Below the pieces are notes generated by a model, which did not search any database, had not been told where the DNA came from, and saw only the letters and a program-made list of their open reading frames with translations. From Thermoplasmata archaeon (GTDB lineage: Archaea; Thermoplasmatota; Thermoplasmata; Lutacidiplasmatales; UBA184), in the NCBI GenBank assembly GCA_035622275.1, contig DASPVQ010000014.1, positions 48,996 to 112,995 on the forward strand: DNA of 64,000 nt, given 5' to 3'. Made by a program: the position numbers and the translations under genes. Positions within the stretch are counted from its first letter, which is position 1; the number at the start of each line of letters is the position of its first letter. Shown here in pieces: positions 50,302-59,157 of the stretch.

Positions 50302-51173
50302 CCTCCGCGGAATCGGCCTACCGCCGGTCGCTTCCGTCCCTCCCCGCCACCGGGGCGCTCGGCTACGCCGGGGGTCGGCTCACGGAGGTCCTGTGGGTCG
50401 CCTACCGGAGCCTGCGCAAGCTCAGCCGCAACCCCTTCCTGTTGTTCTTCACGCTGATGATGCCGATCGTCTGGCTCGGCATGTTCAGCCAGACCTTCGG
50501 CACAGTCTTCGAGCGGGCCGCGGACCTGCCGGGCCAGGCGCCGCCCACCTACGACTACATCGCGGTCCTGCTGCCCGGGATCGCCGTCATGAGCGCGATC
50601 CAGAGCGCGGCCCAGTCCGGGTTCTCCATGGTGAGCGACATCGAGACGGGGTTCATGGACAAGTTCCTGGTCGCGCCGATCTCGCGAGGTTCGGTGCTGA
50701 TCGGCAAGACGCTCGCGGACGGGATCCGGATGGCCGCCCAGACGGCGATCGTGCTCGCGATCGCCTTCGTCTTCACGCTCGTCTTCGGCTGGAGGATCCC
50801 CTTCGCGACGGGCGTCGCGGGGGACGCGATGATCGTCCTAATGACCGCCGGCTTCGGTGTCGCCTTCGCGGGCCTGTCGAACTCCGTCGCTCTGTTCACG
50901 AAGAACACCGAGTCGACGATGGCGGTCAGCTTCACACTGACGTTCCCGCTCCTGTTCCTCTCGACGGCGATGCTACCGGCGGGGCTGCTTCCGCCGTGGC
51001 TGCAGACGTTCTCGCGGTTCAACCCGGTGAGCTACGTCGCCACGGCGTCGCGTTCGCTGATCCTGACCGGGTTCGACTGGACGCAGATCGGGCAGGCGTT
51101 CCTGGCGATCGCGATCGTCGGGGTCCTGCTCTACGCGCTCGCCGTCACGGCGTTCCGGCGTCAGGGCCGATGA
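50298..51173 (+). CDS. ABC-2 type transporter permease (DrrB-like)
   Basis: 291-aa membrane protein with six hydrophobic segments, beginning with NPFLLFFTLMMPIVWLGMF near residues 45-65 and including YIAVLLPGIAVMSAIQSAA. The ABC-2 signature occurs in LLFLSTAMLPAGLLPPWLQTFSRFNPVSY near 215-243. DIETGFMDKFLVAPISRGSVLIGK is the typical amphipathic coupling region. It starts in an ATGA overlap with the ATPase gene and completes the exporter. Confidence 0.92.
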   Translation: MTSAESAYRRSLPSLPATGALGYAGGRLTEVLWVAYRSLRKLSRNPFLLFFTLMMPIVWLGMFSQTFGTVFERAADLPGQAPPTYDYIAVLLPGIAVMSAIQSAAQSGFSMVSDIETGFMDKFLVAPISRGSVLIGKTLADGIRMAAQTAIVLAIAFVFTLVFGWRIPFATGVAGDAMIVLMTAGFGVAFAGLSNSVALFTKNTESTMAVSFTLTFPLLFLSTAMLPAGLLPPWLQTFSRFNPVSYVATASRSLILTGFDWTQIGQAFLAIAIVGVLLYALAVTAFRRQGR

Positions 51174-51222
51174 GCCGGCCGGCCCGCCTCGCTCGGGACG
51201 GCGCGGGGTCGGTCGGCTCCAC

Positions 51223-51597
51223 ATGAGCGACCCGACCGGCCCCGAGCTTCCCGAGGGCTCGCCCAACGCGGCCAAGGCGCGCCGGGCCGCGAGGGATCCC
51301 CGGCGGCCTGGCGAGGAGTGCCGAGCCGCCCCCGGGACCTGGCGTCCCATCGTCGACCTGCGGCGATGCGAGGGCAAGTCCGACTGCGTCGAGGTCTGTC
51401 CGTACTCGGTGTTCGAGCTGGGAACGCTCACGGACGCCGAGTACCGATCGCTCGGACACCTCGGACGCGCCAAAGCCCGCCACCATGGGCTCCGGACGTC
51501 GCGGACTCCCCGGGCGACCGAGTGTCGGGCGTGCGGTCTCTGCGTGGTATCCTGCCCCGAGGATGCGGTGCGCCTCGTCCGGCGCGATTCCCCCTGA
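51223..51597 (+). CDS. Two-cluster 4Fe-4S ferredoxin
   Basis: 124-aa electron carrier. Two clusters are visible: CEGKSDCVEVCP (an 8Fe-type site with a 3-residue expansion between the first two Cys) and CRACGLCVVSCPEDA near the C-terminus. A 30-residue insertion between them (EYRSLGHLGRAKARHHGLR) and a basic, disordered N-terminal extension of about 45 residues resemble the longer archaeal and zinc-type ferredoxins, though the zinc-binding histidines cannot be confirmed. ATG at 51223 follows the permease by 49 bp. It is unlikely to serve the transporter. Confidence 0.85.
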   Translation: MSDPTGPELPEGSPNAAKARRAARDPRRPGEECRAAPGTWRPIVDLRRCEGKSDCVEVCPYSVFELGTLTDAEYRSLGHLGRAKARHHGLRTSRTPRATECRACGLCVVSCPEDAVRLVRRDSP

Positions 51598-51798
51598 GAT
51601 GCCGTTCGGGGCCGTTCCGTGGCCTCCCGGGCCGGGGCCGACGACCCTTGGCGCCTCGGTCCGGGAGGGATACGGTGTGGCCTCCCCTGAGGTACCCGGC
51701 GCCGTGTGAGTCCGTCGCGTCGGGACGGCACGGGCCTCGTCCGTACGCGGGTGCTGCATTCGGGGAACGGAACCCACCTCACCACCCGGGGATTCGGC

Positions 51799-52119
51799 CT
51801 AGCCGAGCCGAGCGGGCGCCCGCGTGGGTAGGATCGACGGACGATGGCCCATATCACGGTCTTGCGTGACCAAGCGAGAGGCGCCTCGTCGCTGTCCGGT
51901 GGCGGCGATGATCGCGTCGAACGCCTGCCCGACGTTCCGGGCTTCGGCGGCGGTCAAGCCGGCCCGGATCTCGGCGAGGGAGAGGGTCGACACCATCGCT
52001 CGAACTTTCCCCGCGTCGATGAGGTCGAGCAGCCGCGTACACCCGGCGTGGCCCGTCCTGTTCCGGTTCCGAGGCGACACGAAGATGTTAGCGTCGATGA
52101 GAAGCCTCCGACCGCTCAC
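51799..52119 (-). CDS. PIN-domain (VapC-like) toxin, internally shortened
   Basis: 106 aa. RRLLIDANIFVS holds the first Asp, STLSLAEIRAGLT the Glu, DAIIAATGQRRGASRLVTQD the third Asp, and RDM the fourth, so the PIN acidic residues can be traced. The segment between the Glu and the DAIIAA motif is about 40 residues shorter than in typical VapC proteins of about 130 aa, so the fold may be incomplete. A GTG start at 52119 overlaps a broken antitoxin frame. VapC toxins are RNases inhibited by the cognate antitoxin; this copy is probably degenerate. Confidence 0.6.
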   Translation of the reverse strand: MSGRRLLIDANIFVSPRNRNRTGHAGCTRLLDLIDAGKVRAMVSTLSLAEIRAGLTAAEARNVGQAFDAIIAATGQRRGASRLVTQDRDMGHRPSILPTRAPARLG

Positions 52120-52248
52120 GGCGCACTCTCCGCTGGTAGGTCACGCCGTCCTCCTTCAAGGGGCCGAGCCGACCGAGGAGTTCGGGGACCTTCGAGGGCT
52201 CGGCCTTGCGCTGTACCCCGCCCGCTCTCCCACCTCCAGGTCGACCAC
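52088..52248 (-). pseudogene. Remnant of a VapB-like antitoxin gene
   Basis: Two fragments in different frames read as antitoxin-like protein: VVDLEVGERAG ending near 52216, and KAEPSKVPELLGRLGPLKED then GVTYQRRVRRERS from 52207 to the TAA at 52088-52090. The second fragment lacks a start codon in frame and overlaps the toxin start by about 30 nt, as true vapBC pairs often do. A frameshift near 52213 would reconnect them. The family assignment rests only on position and composition. Confidence 0.4.
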
Positions 52249-52381
52249 CGGCCCGGTCGTGAGAGTAGGATATCCCAGGTTCAAGGCAGGGGAGTCTCGG
52301 GCTCGGACGAGCCTCGACGGACTCGCCACGCCATGGACGCTACGTGGGCACCCCGGGAAGTCCTCGCACCCCCCGGGGAAA

Positions 52382-52466
52382 TGCGGGGAGAGGGATTTGA
52401 ACCCACGAACCCCTACGGGACCAGACCCTGAATCTGGCGCCTTTGGCCAAGCTTGGCAATCCCCGC
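52382..52466 (-). tRNA. tRNA-Leu (anticodon CAG)
   Basis: 85 nt on the minus strand. The acceptor stem GCGGGGA pairs with TCCCCGC, the discriminator base is A, the anticodon stem is CCAGA/TCTGG with loop TTCAGGG (anticodon CAG), a long class II variable arm follows, and the T arm contains GGTTCAAATCC. No intron is present and the 3' CCA is not encoded. It lies between the degenerate toxin locus and the LsrF-like gene. Confidence 0.95.
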
Positions 52467-52527
52467 GCGCCGGCGCGGTAGGGTTAGTCCCATATCAGGG
52501 TTCGGCCGCCCACTCCGGCGGCCGGTG

Positions 52528-53349
52528 CTAGGCGGGCGTCGCCGCGACGCTCGTACGTCCGGCGCGCGACTCTTCCTCCACGATCCGCAGCGCCTCGGGG
52601 ACGCTCGCGCGCTCGTGGACGATCGCGCGCAGCGCCTTCAGCATCCCCACGGGGTGGTCCGACTGCCAGATGTTGCGGCCCATGTCGACCCCGTGAGCCC
52701 CCTCGTCGATCGCGCTCCGCGCGAGCTCGAGCGCGGCGCGCACGCTGTCGAGCTTCGGCCCACCGGCCACCACGAGCGGCACGGGGCACGCCTCGACGAC
52801 CTTCGTAAAGCCGTCGCAGTAGTAGGTCTTGACGAGGTGGGCGCCGAGCTCGGCCGATACCCGGCAGGCGAGCGCGAGATAGCGAGCGTCCCGCTTCTCG
52901 AGCTCCTTGCCCACGGCCGTGATCGCCATCACGGGCATCCCGACGTCCTCCCCCGCGTCGACGAGCTCGCCCAGGTGGACGAGCGACTCGTGCTCGTGGG
53001 CGGCGCCGACGAAGACGCTCATCGCCACGGCGCTCACGTTGAGCCGCAGGGCTTCGCGCATCGACGTCGTGATCTTCTCCTCGGAGAGGTCGTCTTTGAG
53101 GATCGTCGCGCCGCCCGAGACGCGTAGCACGATCGGCGTCGACGTGTGGGGCGGCACGCATCGTCGCAGGATCCCCCGGGTGAGCGCGAGCGCGTCCGCG
53201 TGCGGGAGCAGCGGGGCGATCGTGGACCGAGCGTCCTCGAGCCGGTGGGTGGGGCCCATGAAGTAGCCGTGGTCGACCGCGAGCATGACCGTGTTCGCGC
53301 TCGCGGGCGAGAACATCCGGCCCATCCGGTTCTCCATCCCCCAGTCCAT
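52528..53349 (-). CDS. LsrF/DhnA-type class I aldolase (3-hydroxy-5-phosphonooxypentane-2,4-dione thiolase-like)
   Basis: 273 aa. DWGMENRMGRMFSPAS at the N-terminus, VMLAVDHGYFMGPTHRLEDA, TRGILRRCVPP, MPVMAITAVGKELEKRDARY, HLVKTYYCDGF (Schiff-base Lys) and GVDMGRNIWQSDHPVGMLKA follow bacterial LsrF closely along the whole length. LsrF cleaves the phosphorylated AI-2 product; in archaea the family also includes FBP aldolase and ADH synthase for aromatic amino acids. No other lsr genes are in the window. ATG at 53349 with CTAAAAG near 53382-53391 gives a leader of about 11 nt. Confidence 0.88.
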   Translation of the reverse strand: MDWGMENRMGRMFSPASANTVMLAVDHGYFMGPTHRLEDARSTIAPLLPHADALALTRGILRRCVPPHTSTPIVLRVSGGATILKDDLSEEKITTSMREALRLNVSAVAMSVFVGAAHEHESLVHLGELVDAGEDVGMPVMAITAVGKELEKRDARYLALACRVSAELGAHLVKTYYCDGFTKVVEACPVPLVVAGGPKLDSVRAALELARSAIDEGAHGVDMGRNIWQSDHPVGMLKALRAIVHERASVPEALRIVEEESRAGRTSVAATPA

Positions 53350-53411
53350 CGTCGGTCCTCGCTCGGCGTCGAGCCGTTCGGGCTCTTTTAGGTTGTCCGC
53401 GCCCGGTCGGT

Positions 53412-53903
53412 TCAGCTCGCCGTGCCGGGCTCCGTCGTCCGACGCGAGACCGGCACGCGCCGGTCCTCCTTGACGCGGTTGAGCACCACCTGGGTGTTGG
53501 TCCGCTCCACGTGGGGGTCCTGCAGGGCGTGCTTGACGAACCGATCCAGGTCGCGTCGGTCGCGGAAGCGCCCGATCAGGAGGGCATCGGTCTCGCCGGT
53601 GACGTCGTAGATCGCGTAGGCCCGGGCGTCGCGGGCGAGACGTTCCTCGACCTCCCGCAGCCGACCCTTCGAGATCCGGATACCCATCGCCGCCCACAGG
53701 TCCCAGCCCAGCTGCTCGTCGTCGAGCAGGGGGATGTACCCACGGATCACACCCGCGCTCTCCATGCGGGCCACCCGCGCGCTCACGGTCGTGGGGGAGA
53801 CCTTGAGGCGGTGCGCGATCTCGCGATGGCTGCGGCGCGCGTCGGTGTTCAGCTCCTCGAGGATCGAACGGTCGAGCTCGTCGAGAGTGGACGTTCGGCG
53901 CAT
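53412..53903 (-). CDS. Lrp/AsnC-family transcriptional regulator
   Basis: 163 aa. LDELDRSILEELNTDARRSH and REIAHRLKVSPTTVSARVARMESAGVI form the AsnC helix-turn-helix; residues 60-145 are the RAM effector domain (VTGETDALLIGRF, HVERTNTQVVLNRVKED). It is divergent from glutamine synthetase and likely senses an amino acid to control it. ATG at 53903 is 26 bp from TATTAATTC (53924-53932), so it is leaderless, and that element overlaps a candidate operator. Confidence 0.93.
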   Translation of the reverse strand: MRRTSTLDELDRSILEELNTDARRSHREIAHRLKVSPTTVSARVARMESAGVIRGYIPLLDDEQLGWDLWAAMGIRISKGRLREVEERLARDARAYAIYDVTGETDALLIGRFRDRRDLDRFVKHALQDPHVERTNTQVVLNRVKEDRRVPVSRRTTEPGTAS

Positions 53904-53921
53904 GAGTTGGCATGGTCTTGC

Positions 53922-53943
53922 TACGAATTAATACTTCTCCGTA
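53922..53943. promoter_or_regulatory. Candidate Lrp operator over the lrp TATA box
   Basis: The 22-bp imperfect palindrome begins TACGAATTAATACTTC and ends TCCGTA, with TACG/CGTA ends and 7 of 11 half-positions matched. It covers the lrp TATA element between divergent lrp and glnA. This fits autoregulation and possible control of glnA. Confidence 0.45.
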
Positions 53944-54023
53944 GAATAATGGTCAAACATCCATTTTTGGCGGGTCAATGTTGATGTAGCTCGGCACCGT
54001 CGCGGGGAGCGGAGGCAGAGAGG

Positions 54024-55487
54024 GTGGCCCCGCAGAAGGAGTCGAAGGGCGGACCGGACGGCGCGCGGATCCTCGAGGAGCTCAGGGCGGAGAAGGTCCG
54101 CTGGGTACAGCTGTTCTACACCGACGTCTTCGGCGGCTTCAATCAGGTCGACGTCCCGCTCCATACCCTCGAGGCCGAGTCGTTCGTCTCGGGGGTGCCG
54201 AAGCTCGATGGCTCGTCCGTCCGGGGCTTTCGCGAGATCTTCGAGTCCGACATGCTGCTCGTGCCGGACCCCCGGACGCTCGCGACGATCCCCTGGAACC
54301 CCGAGGCGGGAGGGACGGTCCGGTTCATCTGTGACGTCCGTATCGGCGGGACCAAGGAGCCGTACGACCACGATCCGCGGGGGGTCGCCCGGCGGACCGA
54401 GGCCGTCCTCGCCTCCGCCGGCTTCGACAAGTCGTTCTGGGGGCCGGAGATCGAGTTCTGGGTCTTCGACTCGGTGGAGCTGATCCCGTCGTACCAGGGC
54501 GTCCATGACGCGTGGGCCGGATCCGGCTACCTCGTCAACCACAGCGAGGCGCCGTGGCACCCCGGACCGATCGACGCGACGGTCCGCTTCAAGGAGGGCT
54601 ACCACCGCACCCCGCCGGTCGACTCGCTGCTGCCGCTACGGGCGGAGATGTGCAACATCCTGGCCGACCAGTTCCACATCGTGATGGACGCCCACCATCA
54701 CGAGGTCGCGACCGCGAGCCAGTCCGAGCTGAACGTGCGCTTCGACGAGCTCGTGCCGATGGCCGATCACATCCAGGACGTCCGGTACGTGATCAAGAAC
54801 GTCGCCCGGCAGCACGGCAAGGTCGGGTGCCTCATGCCGAAGCCCGTCTACGGCGACAACGCGATCGGCATGCACACGAACCAGTCGCTCTGGTCGAAGG
54901 GCAAGAACACGTTCTACGACGAGAAGGACGCCTACGCCGAGGTCAGCCAGACCTGCCGCTACTACGTCGGCGGGCTGATGAAGCACTCGCGCGCGCTCTG
55001 CGGCATCACGAACCCGACGACGAACTCCTACCGACGGCTGGTGCCCGGCTACGAGGCGCCCGTCTTCATCGCCTGGAGCCGCGCGAACCGGTCGGCGTCG
55101 ATCCGCATCCCGGCCTACTTCCGGGGCCGGATGGCCCCGAAGCGCGTGGAGTACCGTACTCCCGACTCCTCGGCGAACATCTACCTCACCGAGGCCGCGC
55201 TCGCGCTCGCGGGCCTCGATGGCATCAAGAAGAAGATCGAGCCGCCGGCGCCGGTCGACGAGAACATCTACAAGCTGACGCCGGCGCGCCGTCGCGAGCT
55301 CGAGATCGCGGAGCTCCCGGGCTCCCTCGGGGAGGCGCTCGACTGCCTCGCCTCCGACCACGACTTCCTGAAGCCGGCGTTCTCGGCGTCGCTGATCGAG
55401 ACCTACCTCGAGCTCAAACGCCAGGAACAGCTGGAGCTCAGCCTGCGGCCTCATCCCTACGAGTTCTACAAGTACCTCGACGTGTAG
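54024..55487 (+). CDS. glnA: Glutamine synthetase
   Basis: 487 aa, ammonia-assimilating ligase. VRWVQLFYTDVFGGFNQVDV is the N-terminal beta-grasp, FWGPEIEFWVFDSVEL holds the first metal Glu pair, VMDAHHHEVATASQSELNVRF the second, MHTNQSLW the third, YRRLVPGYEAPVFIAWS the substrate loop, and VEYRTPDSSANIYL the C-terminal Arg/Glu motif. Complete. The GTG start at 54024 lies downstream of a GGAGGCAGAGAGG ribosome-binding region, so unlike most genes here it has a leader. It is divergent from lrp. Confidence 0.95.
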   Translation: MAPQKESKGGPDGARILEELRAEKVRWVQLFYTDVFGGFNQVDVPLHTLEAESFVSGVPKLDGSSVRGFREIFESDMLLVPDPRTLATIPWNPEAGGTVRFICDVRIGGTKEPYDHDPRGVARRTEAVLASAGFDKSFWGPEIEFWVFDSVELIPSYQGVHDAWAGSGYLVNHSEAPWHPGPIDATVRFKEGYHRTPPVDSLLPLRAEMCNILADQFHIVMDAHHHEVATASQSELNVRFDELVPMADHIQDVRYVIKNVARQHGKVGCLMPKPVYGDNAIGMHTNQSLWSKGKNTFYDEKDAYAEVSQTCRYYVGGLMKHSRALCGITNPTTNSYRRLVPGYEAPVFIAWSRANRSASIRIPAYFRGRMAPKRVEYRTPDSSANIYLTEAALALAGLDGIKKKIEPPAPVDENIYKLTPARRRELEIAELPGSLGEALDCLASDHDFLKPAFSASLIETYLELKRQEQLELSLRPHPYEFYKYLDV

Positions 55488-55579
55488 GCGCGCCGGTCGA
55501 CGTACCTCGGCCGGCGGTGGCGGGGCGGTCCGAAGCCTTTCGTGCCCCGGCCGCCTCGCCCGGGACGGCGCGGGGACGG

Positions 55580-57163
55580 ATGACGGACGCGACGCTGTTC
55601 GTGGGCGGTCGGATCTTCACGGGGCGTCGCTACTGCGCCGCGCTGCTGGTCGAGGAGGGTGAGGTCGTTCTCGCCGGCACCGAGGCCGAGGCGCGCCGGG
55701 CGGCGGCCCCCGGCACCGAGGTGGTCCCGCTCGGGGGCGACCTCGTCGTCCCCGGTCTGATCGACGCCCACCTCCACGTCGCCGAGGTGACCCGCGCGCG
55801 CGAGGGGCTCGACGTGCGGGAGATCGGATCGGCGGCGGCGCTCGGTGAGGCGATCGGGCGCTGGGCGAGCGATCACCCCAACGGGCCGATCGAGGCGCGC
55901 GGGTGGGATCCCGAGCGGTTCCCCGGCGGCACCTGGCTCGACCGTCGAGATCTGGATCAGTTCGCGGCGGACCGCCCCCTCGTACTCGTCCACGTCAGCG
56001 GGCACGCGCTCGTCGCCAACTCGAGCGCGCTGCGCGCGGCCCGGATCGACCGCGCTACGCCGGACCCACCGGGGGGCCGCATCGGTCGAGGCAGTGATGG
56101 CGAGCCCGACGGCCGCCTGCTGGAGGCCGCGATCCCCTTCTTCGCCTCCCGGCGGCCGGCTCCCCCGGCGATCGATCCGGACGCGCTGGTCCGCACGCTG
56201 CGATCGGCCGCGGCCCTCGGTCTCACCACCGTCGGAGCGATGAACGCGGCGCCCGAGGAGGCCGTCGCCCTCCGGCGTCTCGCCGCCGAGGGCCGGTGGC
56301 CCGGACGCGTGCGGGTCTACCTCGACGGGCGACGCTGGCAAGAGTATTTCGAGGACCCGGGCGGACCGTCCGGCCCGGGGGGACTGTTCGAGGTCGTCGG
56401 CGCGAAGGCGTTCCTGGACGGGGCCTTCGGCCCGAGGACGGCGTGGCTGAGCGCGCCGTACTCGGACGAACCCTCGACGTCCGGCGGGGCGGTCGCATCG
56501 GCCGACACGCTGCGCGCCTGGATCCGGGAGATCACGGCCCGCGGGCTCGCGCCCGCCCTCCACGCGATCGGGGATGCGGCGGTCGCGCTCGCGCTCGACC
56601 TCCTCGAGGGCGTGACCGTCCGCCACCTGCGGCGCGCCCGCATCGAGCACGTGTCGCTGACGCCGCCGCTGTTGCTGCCGAAGCTGGCTCGCGCCCGGCC
56701 GGCGATCGTCGTCCAGCCCGGCTTCGTGTGGAGCGATGCGTGGCTGGGCCGCCGCCTGGGGCGCGATCGCGCGCGTTGGGCCTACGCCTTCCGCACCCTG
56801 AGCGAGCAGGGCCACCGGCTCGTCGGATCGAGCGACGCGCCGTACGACTCCTTCGATCCCTGGCGCGGGCTCCGGGCGGCCGTCCAGCGGACCGATCCGA
56901 GCGGTCGCTCGGCGAACCCGGATCCGGCCGAAGCCCTCGACGCGGAGGAGGCGCTGCGCCTCTACACGGCCAACGCCGGCGCGGTCTTCGGAGAGCCACG
57001 CCTGGGGTGGCTCGAGGCGGGATCCCCGGCCGACCTCGTACGCGTGCGCGCGCCGTCGCTCGACGCGGCGATCTCCACGGGGGCCCCCGTCGTCCGCGAG
57101 ACGTGGATCGCGGGGACCCGTCTCGACGCCCCGGCCGACGCGACCGGCGCCCGAACCCGCTAA
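55580..57163 (+). CDS. YtcJ-like metal-dependent amidohydrolase
   Basis: 527 aa, amidohydrolase family 3. GGDLVVPGLIDAHLHVAEVT (HxH metal motif), ARGWDPERFPGGTWLDRRDL, VHVSGHALVANSSAL, GAKAFLDGAFGPRTAWLSAPY (a position equivalent to the metal-bridging Lys), LAPALHAIGDAAVALAL, IEHVSLTPP and GSSDAPYDSFDPWRGLRAAV are the family sequence landmarks. Members hydrolyse N-acyl or imidazole compounds; specificity here is unknown. ATG at 55580 is preferred because the upstream frame is shadow of glnA. It starts 92 bp after glnA. Confidence 0.88.
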   Translation: MTDATLFVGGRIFTGRRYCAALLVEEGEVVLAGTEAEARRAAAPGTEVVPLGGDLVVPGLIDAHLHVAEVTRAREGLDVREIGSAAALGEAIGRWASDHPNGPIEARGWDPERFPGGTWLDRRDLDQFAADRPLVLVHVSGHALVANSSALRAARIDRATPDPPGGRIGRGSDGEPDGRLLEAAIPFFASRRPAPPAIDPDALVRTLRSAAALGLTTVGAMNAAPEEAVALRRLAAEGRWPGRVRVYLDGRRWQEYFEDPGGPSGPGGLFEVVGAKAFLDGAFGPRTAWLSAPYSDEPSTSGGAVASADTLRAWIREITARGLAPALHAIGDAAVALALDLLEGVTVRHLRRARIEHVSLTPPLLLPKLARARPAIVVQPGFVWSDAWLGRRLGRDRARWAYAFRTLSEQGHRLVGSSDAPYDSFDPWRGLRAAVQRTDPSGRSANPDPAEALDAEEALRLYTANAGAVFGEPRLGWLEAGSPADLVRVRAPSLDAAISTGAPVVRETWIAGTRLDAPADATGARTR

Positions 57164-57186
57164 GCCCGCGGGCGGCTCGCTGGCCC

Positions 57187-57828
57187 GTGGCGGCCCCGGC
57201 CCCGGTCCCGGCCCAGCGGGAGTTCTCGCCGAGCATGAGGGTCGATGTGCTGATCTCCGACTGGCGCGCGGCGCTCGACCCCGAGCTGGGCGAGGAAGAG
57301 CGCGAGCGGGCCCTCTACGCCCGGGCCTGGGAGGCCTACCTCGAGGGCGACTACGGCTTCGGTCTGTGGTGCTGGCACGAGTGCGATCGACTGACCAACA
57401 ACCTCAACGGTAACGTCCGGGAGGTGACGCGCATTCTCGGTCCCGGTCGGTACTTCGGCTTCTCCCATCGCCGGGCGGTCGCGGCCGCCGTGCCGGTCGA
57501 ACGGATCTACCGTCCCCGCAAGGGCGACATGAGCACACCGCGGCCGGACGCGTTCGTCCTGCCCCACTACCAGGCGCTGTGTGTCTACCTCGTGCGCGCC
57601 GCGAGCGGGGATCCCAAGGCGAAGGCCCAGCTCGAGATCGCGCTCCTCGAGCTCGAGGAGCGTCGACGGGCCGATCCGTTCCTGCGCCATTTCGAAACCT
57701 TCCGGGAGCTCTTGGCGCGATCGCCGTCGACCCCGGCTCCCGCCCCGACCGTCGCGCCGCCGGACCCGGGCCCCGATCGCGCGGCGCCCCCGCGTCGCAG
57801 GACGCGCCGTCCGCGCGCGACGAGTTGA
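57187..57828 (+). CDS. Conserved hypothetical protein, about 213 aa
   Basis: Not recognised. The core RVDVLISDWRAALDPELGEE, EAYLEGDYGFGLWCWHECDR, LTNNLNGNVREVTRILGPGR and DAFVLPHYQALCVYLVRAA looks like a folded helical protein with conserved aromatic residues; the last 45 residues are Pro/Arg-rich and likely disordered. The GTG at 57187 lies about 23 bp from a GCTAAGCC promoter-like element (57161-57168); the ATG at 57235 is an alternative giving 197 aa. No catalytic motif is evident. Confidence 0.6.
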   Translation: MAAPAPVPAQREFSPSMRVDVLISDWRAALDPELGEEERERALYARAWEAYLEGDYGFGLWCWHECDRLTNNLNGNVREVTRILGPGRYFGFSHRRAVAAAVPVERIYRPRKGDMSTPRPDAFVLPHYQALCVYLVRAASGDPKAKAQLEIALLELEERRRADPFLRHFETFRELLARSPSTPAPAPTVAPPDPGPDRAAPPRRRTRRPRATS

Positions 57829-57888
57829 CGCCGGGCTCCGAAGGTTCCTATAGAGGCTCCGCCTCGACCGCCCCGACGAGGGACCAAC

Positions 57889-59073
57889 GTGCGAGCGATC
57901 GTGCTGGGGGGCGGGGGGCTCACCGGCCGCTGCGCCGTACGCGACCTCGCCGTCGGAGGTGTCTTCGACGAGGTCGTCGCGGCGGACCTCGACCCCGAGC
58001 TGGCGCGGGCCGCGGCGCACGCCGCCGGGGAGCGGGCGAGGGCGACCGGACTCGACGTGCGCCAGCGCGGCGAGCTGGTCACGCTCCTGCGGGGCGCGGA
58101 CGTGGTCGTCAACGCGGTCCAGTACGGGTTCAACCTCACCGTGATGGAGGCGGCGCTCGAGGCGAACGTGCCGTACCTCGACTTCGGCGGCCTGTTCCAC
58201 ATGACCCGGCGCCAGCTCGCGCTGGACGGAACCTTCCGCCGGGCCGGCGTGCTCGCGATCCCGGGGCTCGGGCAGGTGCCGGGCATCTCCAACGTGCTCG
58301 CCATGGAGGCCTGCCGCGATCTCGACCGTGTCGACTCGATCGTCATCCGGGACGGTTGGCGGGACCTCACGGTCGGCGGACCCGAGCTCGCCTTCACCTG
58401 GTCGCCGAGCACGTTTCTGGACGAGATGGTGCTGCCGGCCGTGGTCTTCGAGGGCGGTGCCTACCGCGAGCATCCGCCGATGAGCGGCGCCGAGGAGTTC
58501 GATTTCGCTCCGCCCGTGGGCCGGACCCGGGTCTACCGGACCCTGCACTCGGAGCCCGCGACGCTGCCCGAGAGCCTGCGGGACAAGCGGCTCGCGCACT
58601 GCGAGTGGAAGGAGGGCGGCCCCGGCATCGAGGTGCTCCGCACGATGGCCCTGCTCGGGCTCGGGTCGGATCGCCCGCTCGAAGTGCGGGGCCAGGCGGT
58701 CGTGCCGAAGGAGTTCACGCTCGCCCTGGTCAAGCGCGAGAAGCTGCTCGGCGTGCCCGAGGACGTCCGCGTCGTCGACTGGGAGGTCTGCGACATCGAG
58801 ATCCACGGGTCGAAGGGAGAGGCCCCGGTGGTCCGCCACGCCATCGCCCGATTCCCAGCGCGCCCGGACTGGCACCTGACGGCGACCGAGTACGCAGTCG
58901 GGGTCGCCGGCGCGATCGGCGCGGAGCTGATCGCGACCGAGCGGATCCGCGAGGTCGGCGTGGTGCCGCCCGAGCGGTGCGTGCCGGCCGGGGAGTTCCG
59001 CGCCGCGCTCGCGGGTCGGTCGATCGAGACCGCGATCGTCCCCCCCGAGGACCCGCTGCCGCCGGTCGGCTGA
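57889..59073 (+). CDS. Saccharopine dehydrogenase-like NAD(P)-binding protein
   Basis: 394 aa. The N-terminal Rossmann fold AIVLGGGGLTGRCAVRDLA, VVAADLDPELARAA and LLRGADVVVNAVQYGFNLTV, plus YLDFGGLFH and AIPGLGQVPGISNVLA, match the lysine-6-/saccharopine-dehydrogenase-type family; the C-terminal domain includes TLHSEPATLPESLRDKR. Homologues function in lysine, carboxynorspermidine or homospermidine metabolism. GTG at 57889 with CTATAGAG (57848-57855) about 38 bp upstream predicts a leader of about 12 nt. Confidence 0.85.
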   Translation: MRAIVLGGGGLTGRCAVRDLAVGGVFDEVVAADLDPELARAAAHAAGERARATGLDVRQRGELVTLLRGADVVVNAVQYGFNLTVMEAALEANVPYLDFGGLFHMTRRQLALDGTFRRAGVLAIPGLGQVPGISNVLAMEACRDLDRVDSIVIRDGWRDLTVGGPELAFTWSPSTFLDEMVLPAVVFEGGAYREHPPMSGAEEFDFAPPVGRTRVYRTLHSEPATLPESLRDKRLAHCEWKEGGPGIEVLRTMALLGLGSDRPLEVRGQAVVPKEFTLALVKREKLLGVPEDVRVVDWEVCDIEIHGSKGEAPVVRHAIARFPARPDWHLTATEYAVGVAGAIGAELIATERIREVGVVPPERCVPAGEFRAALAGRSIETAIVPPEDPLPPVG

Positions 59074-59157
59074 CGGGGCGGCCGGCGGCGCGTCCGAGCC
59101 CGCCGCGCGCCCGCGCGGCCGTACCATTCCAAATAGCCCGAGCCCCATCGAGAGCGG

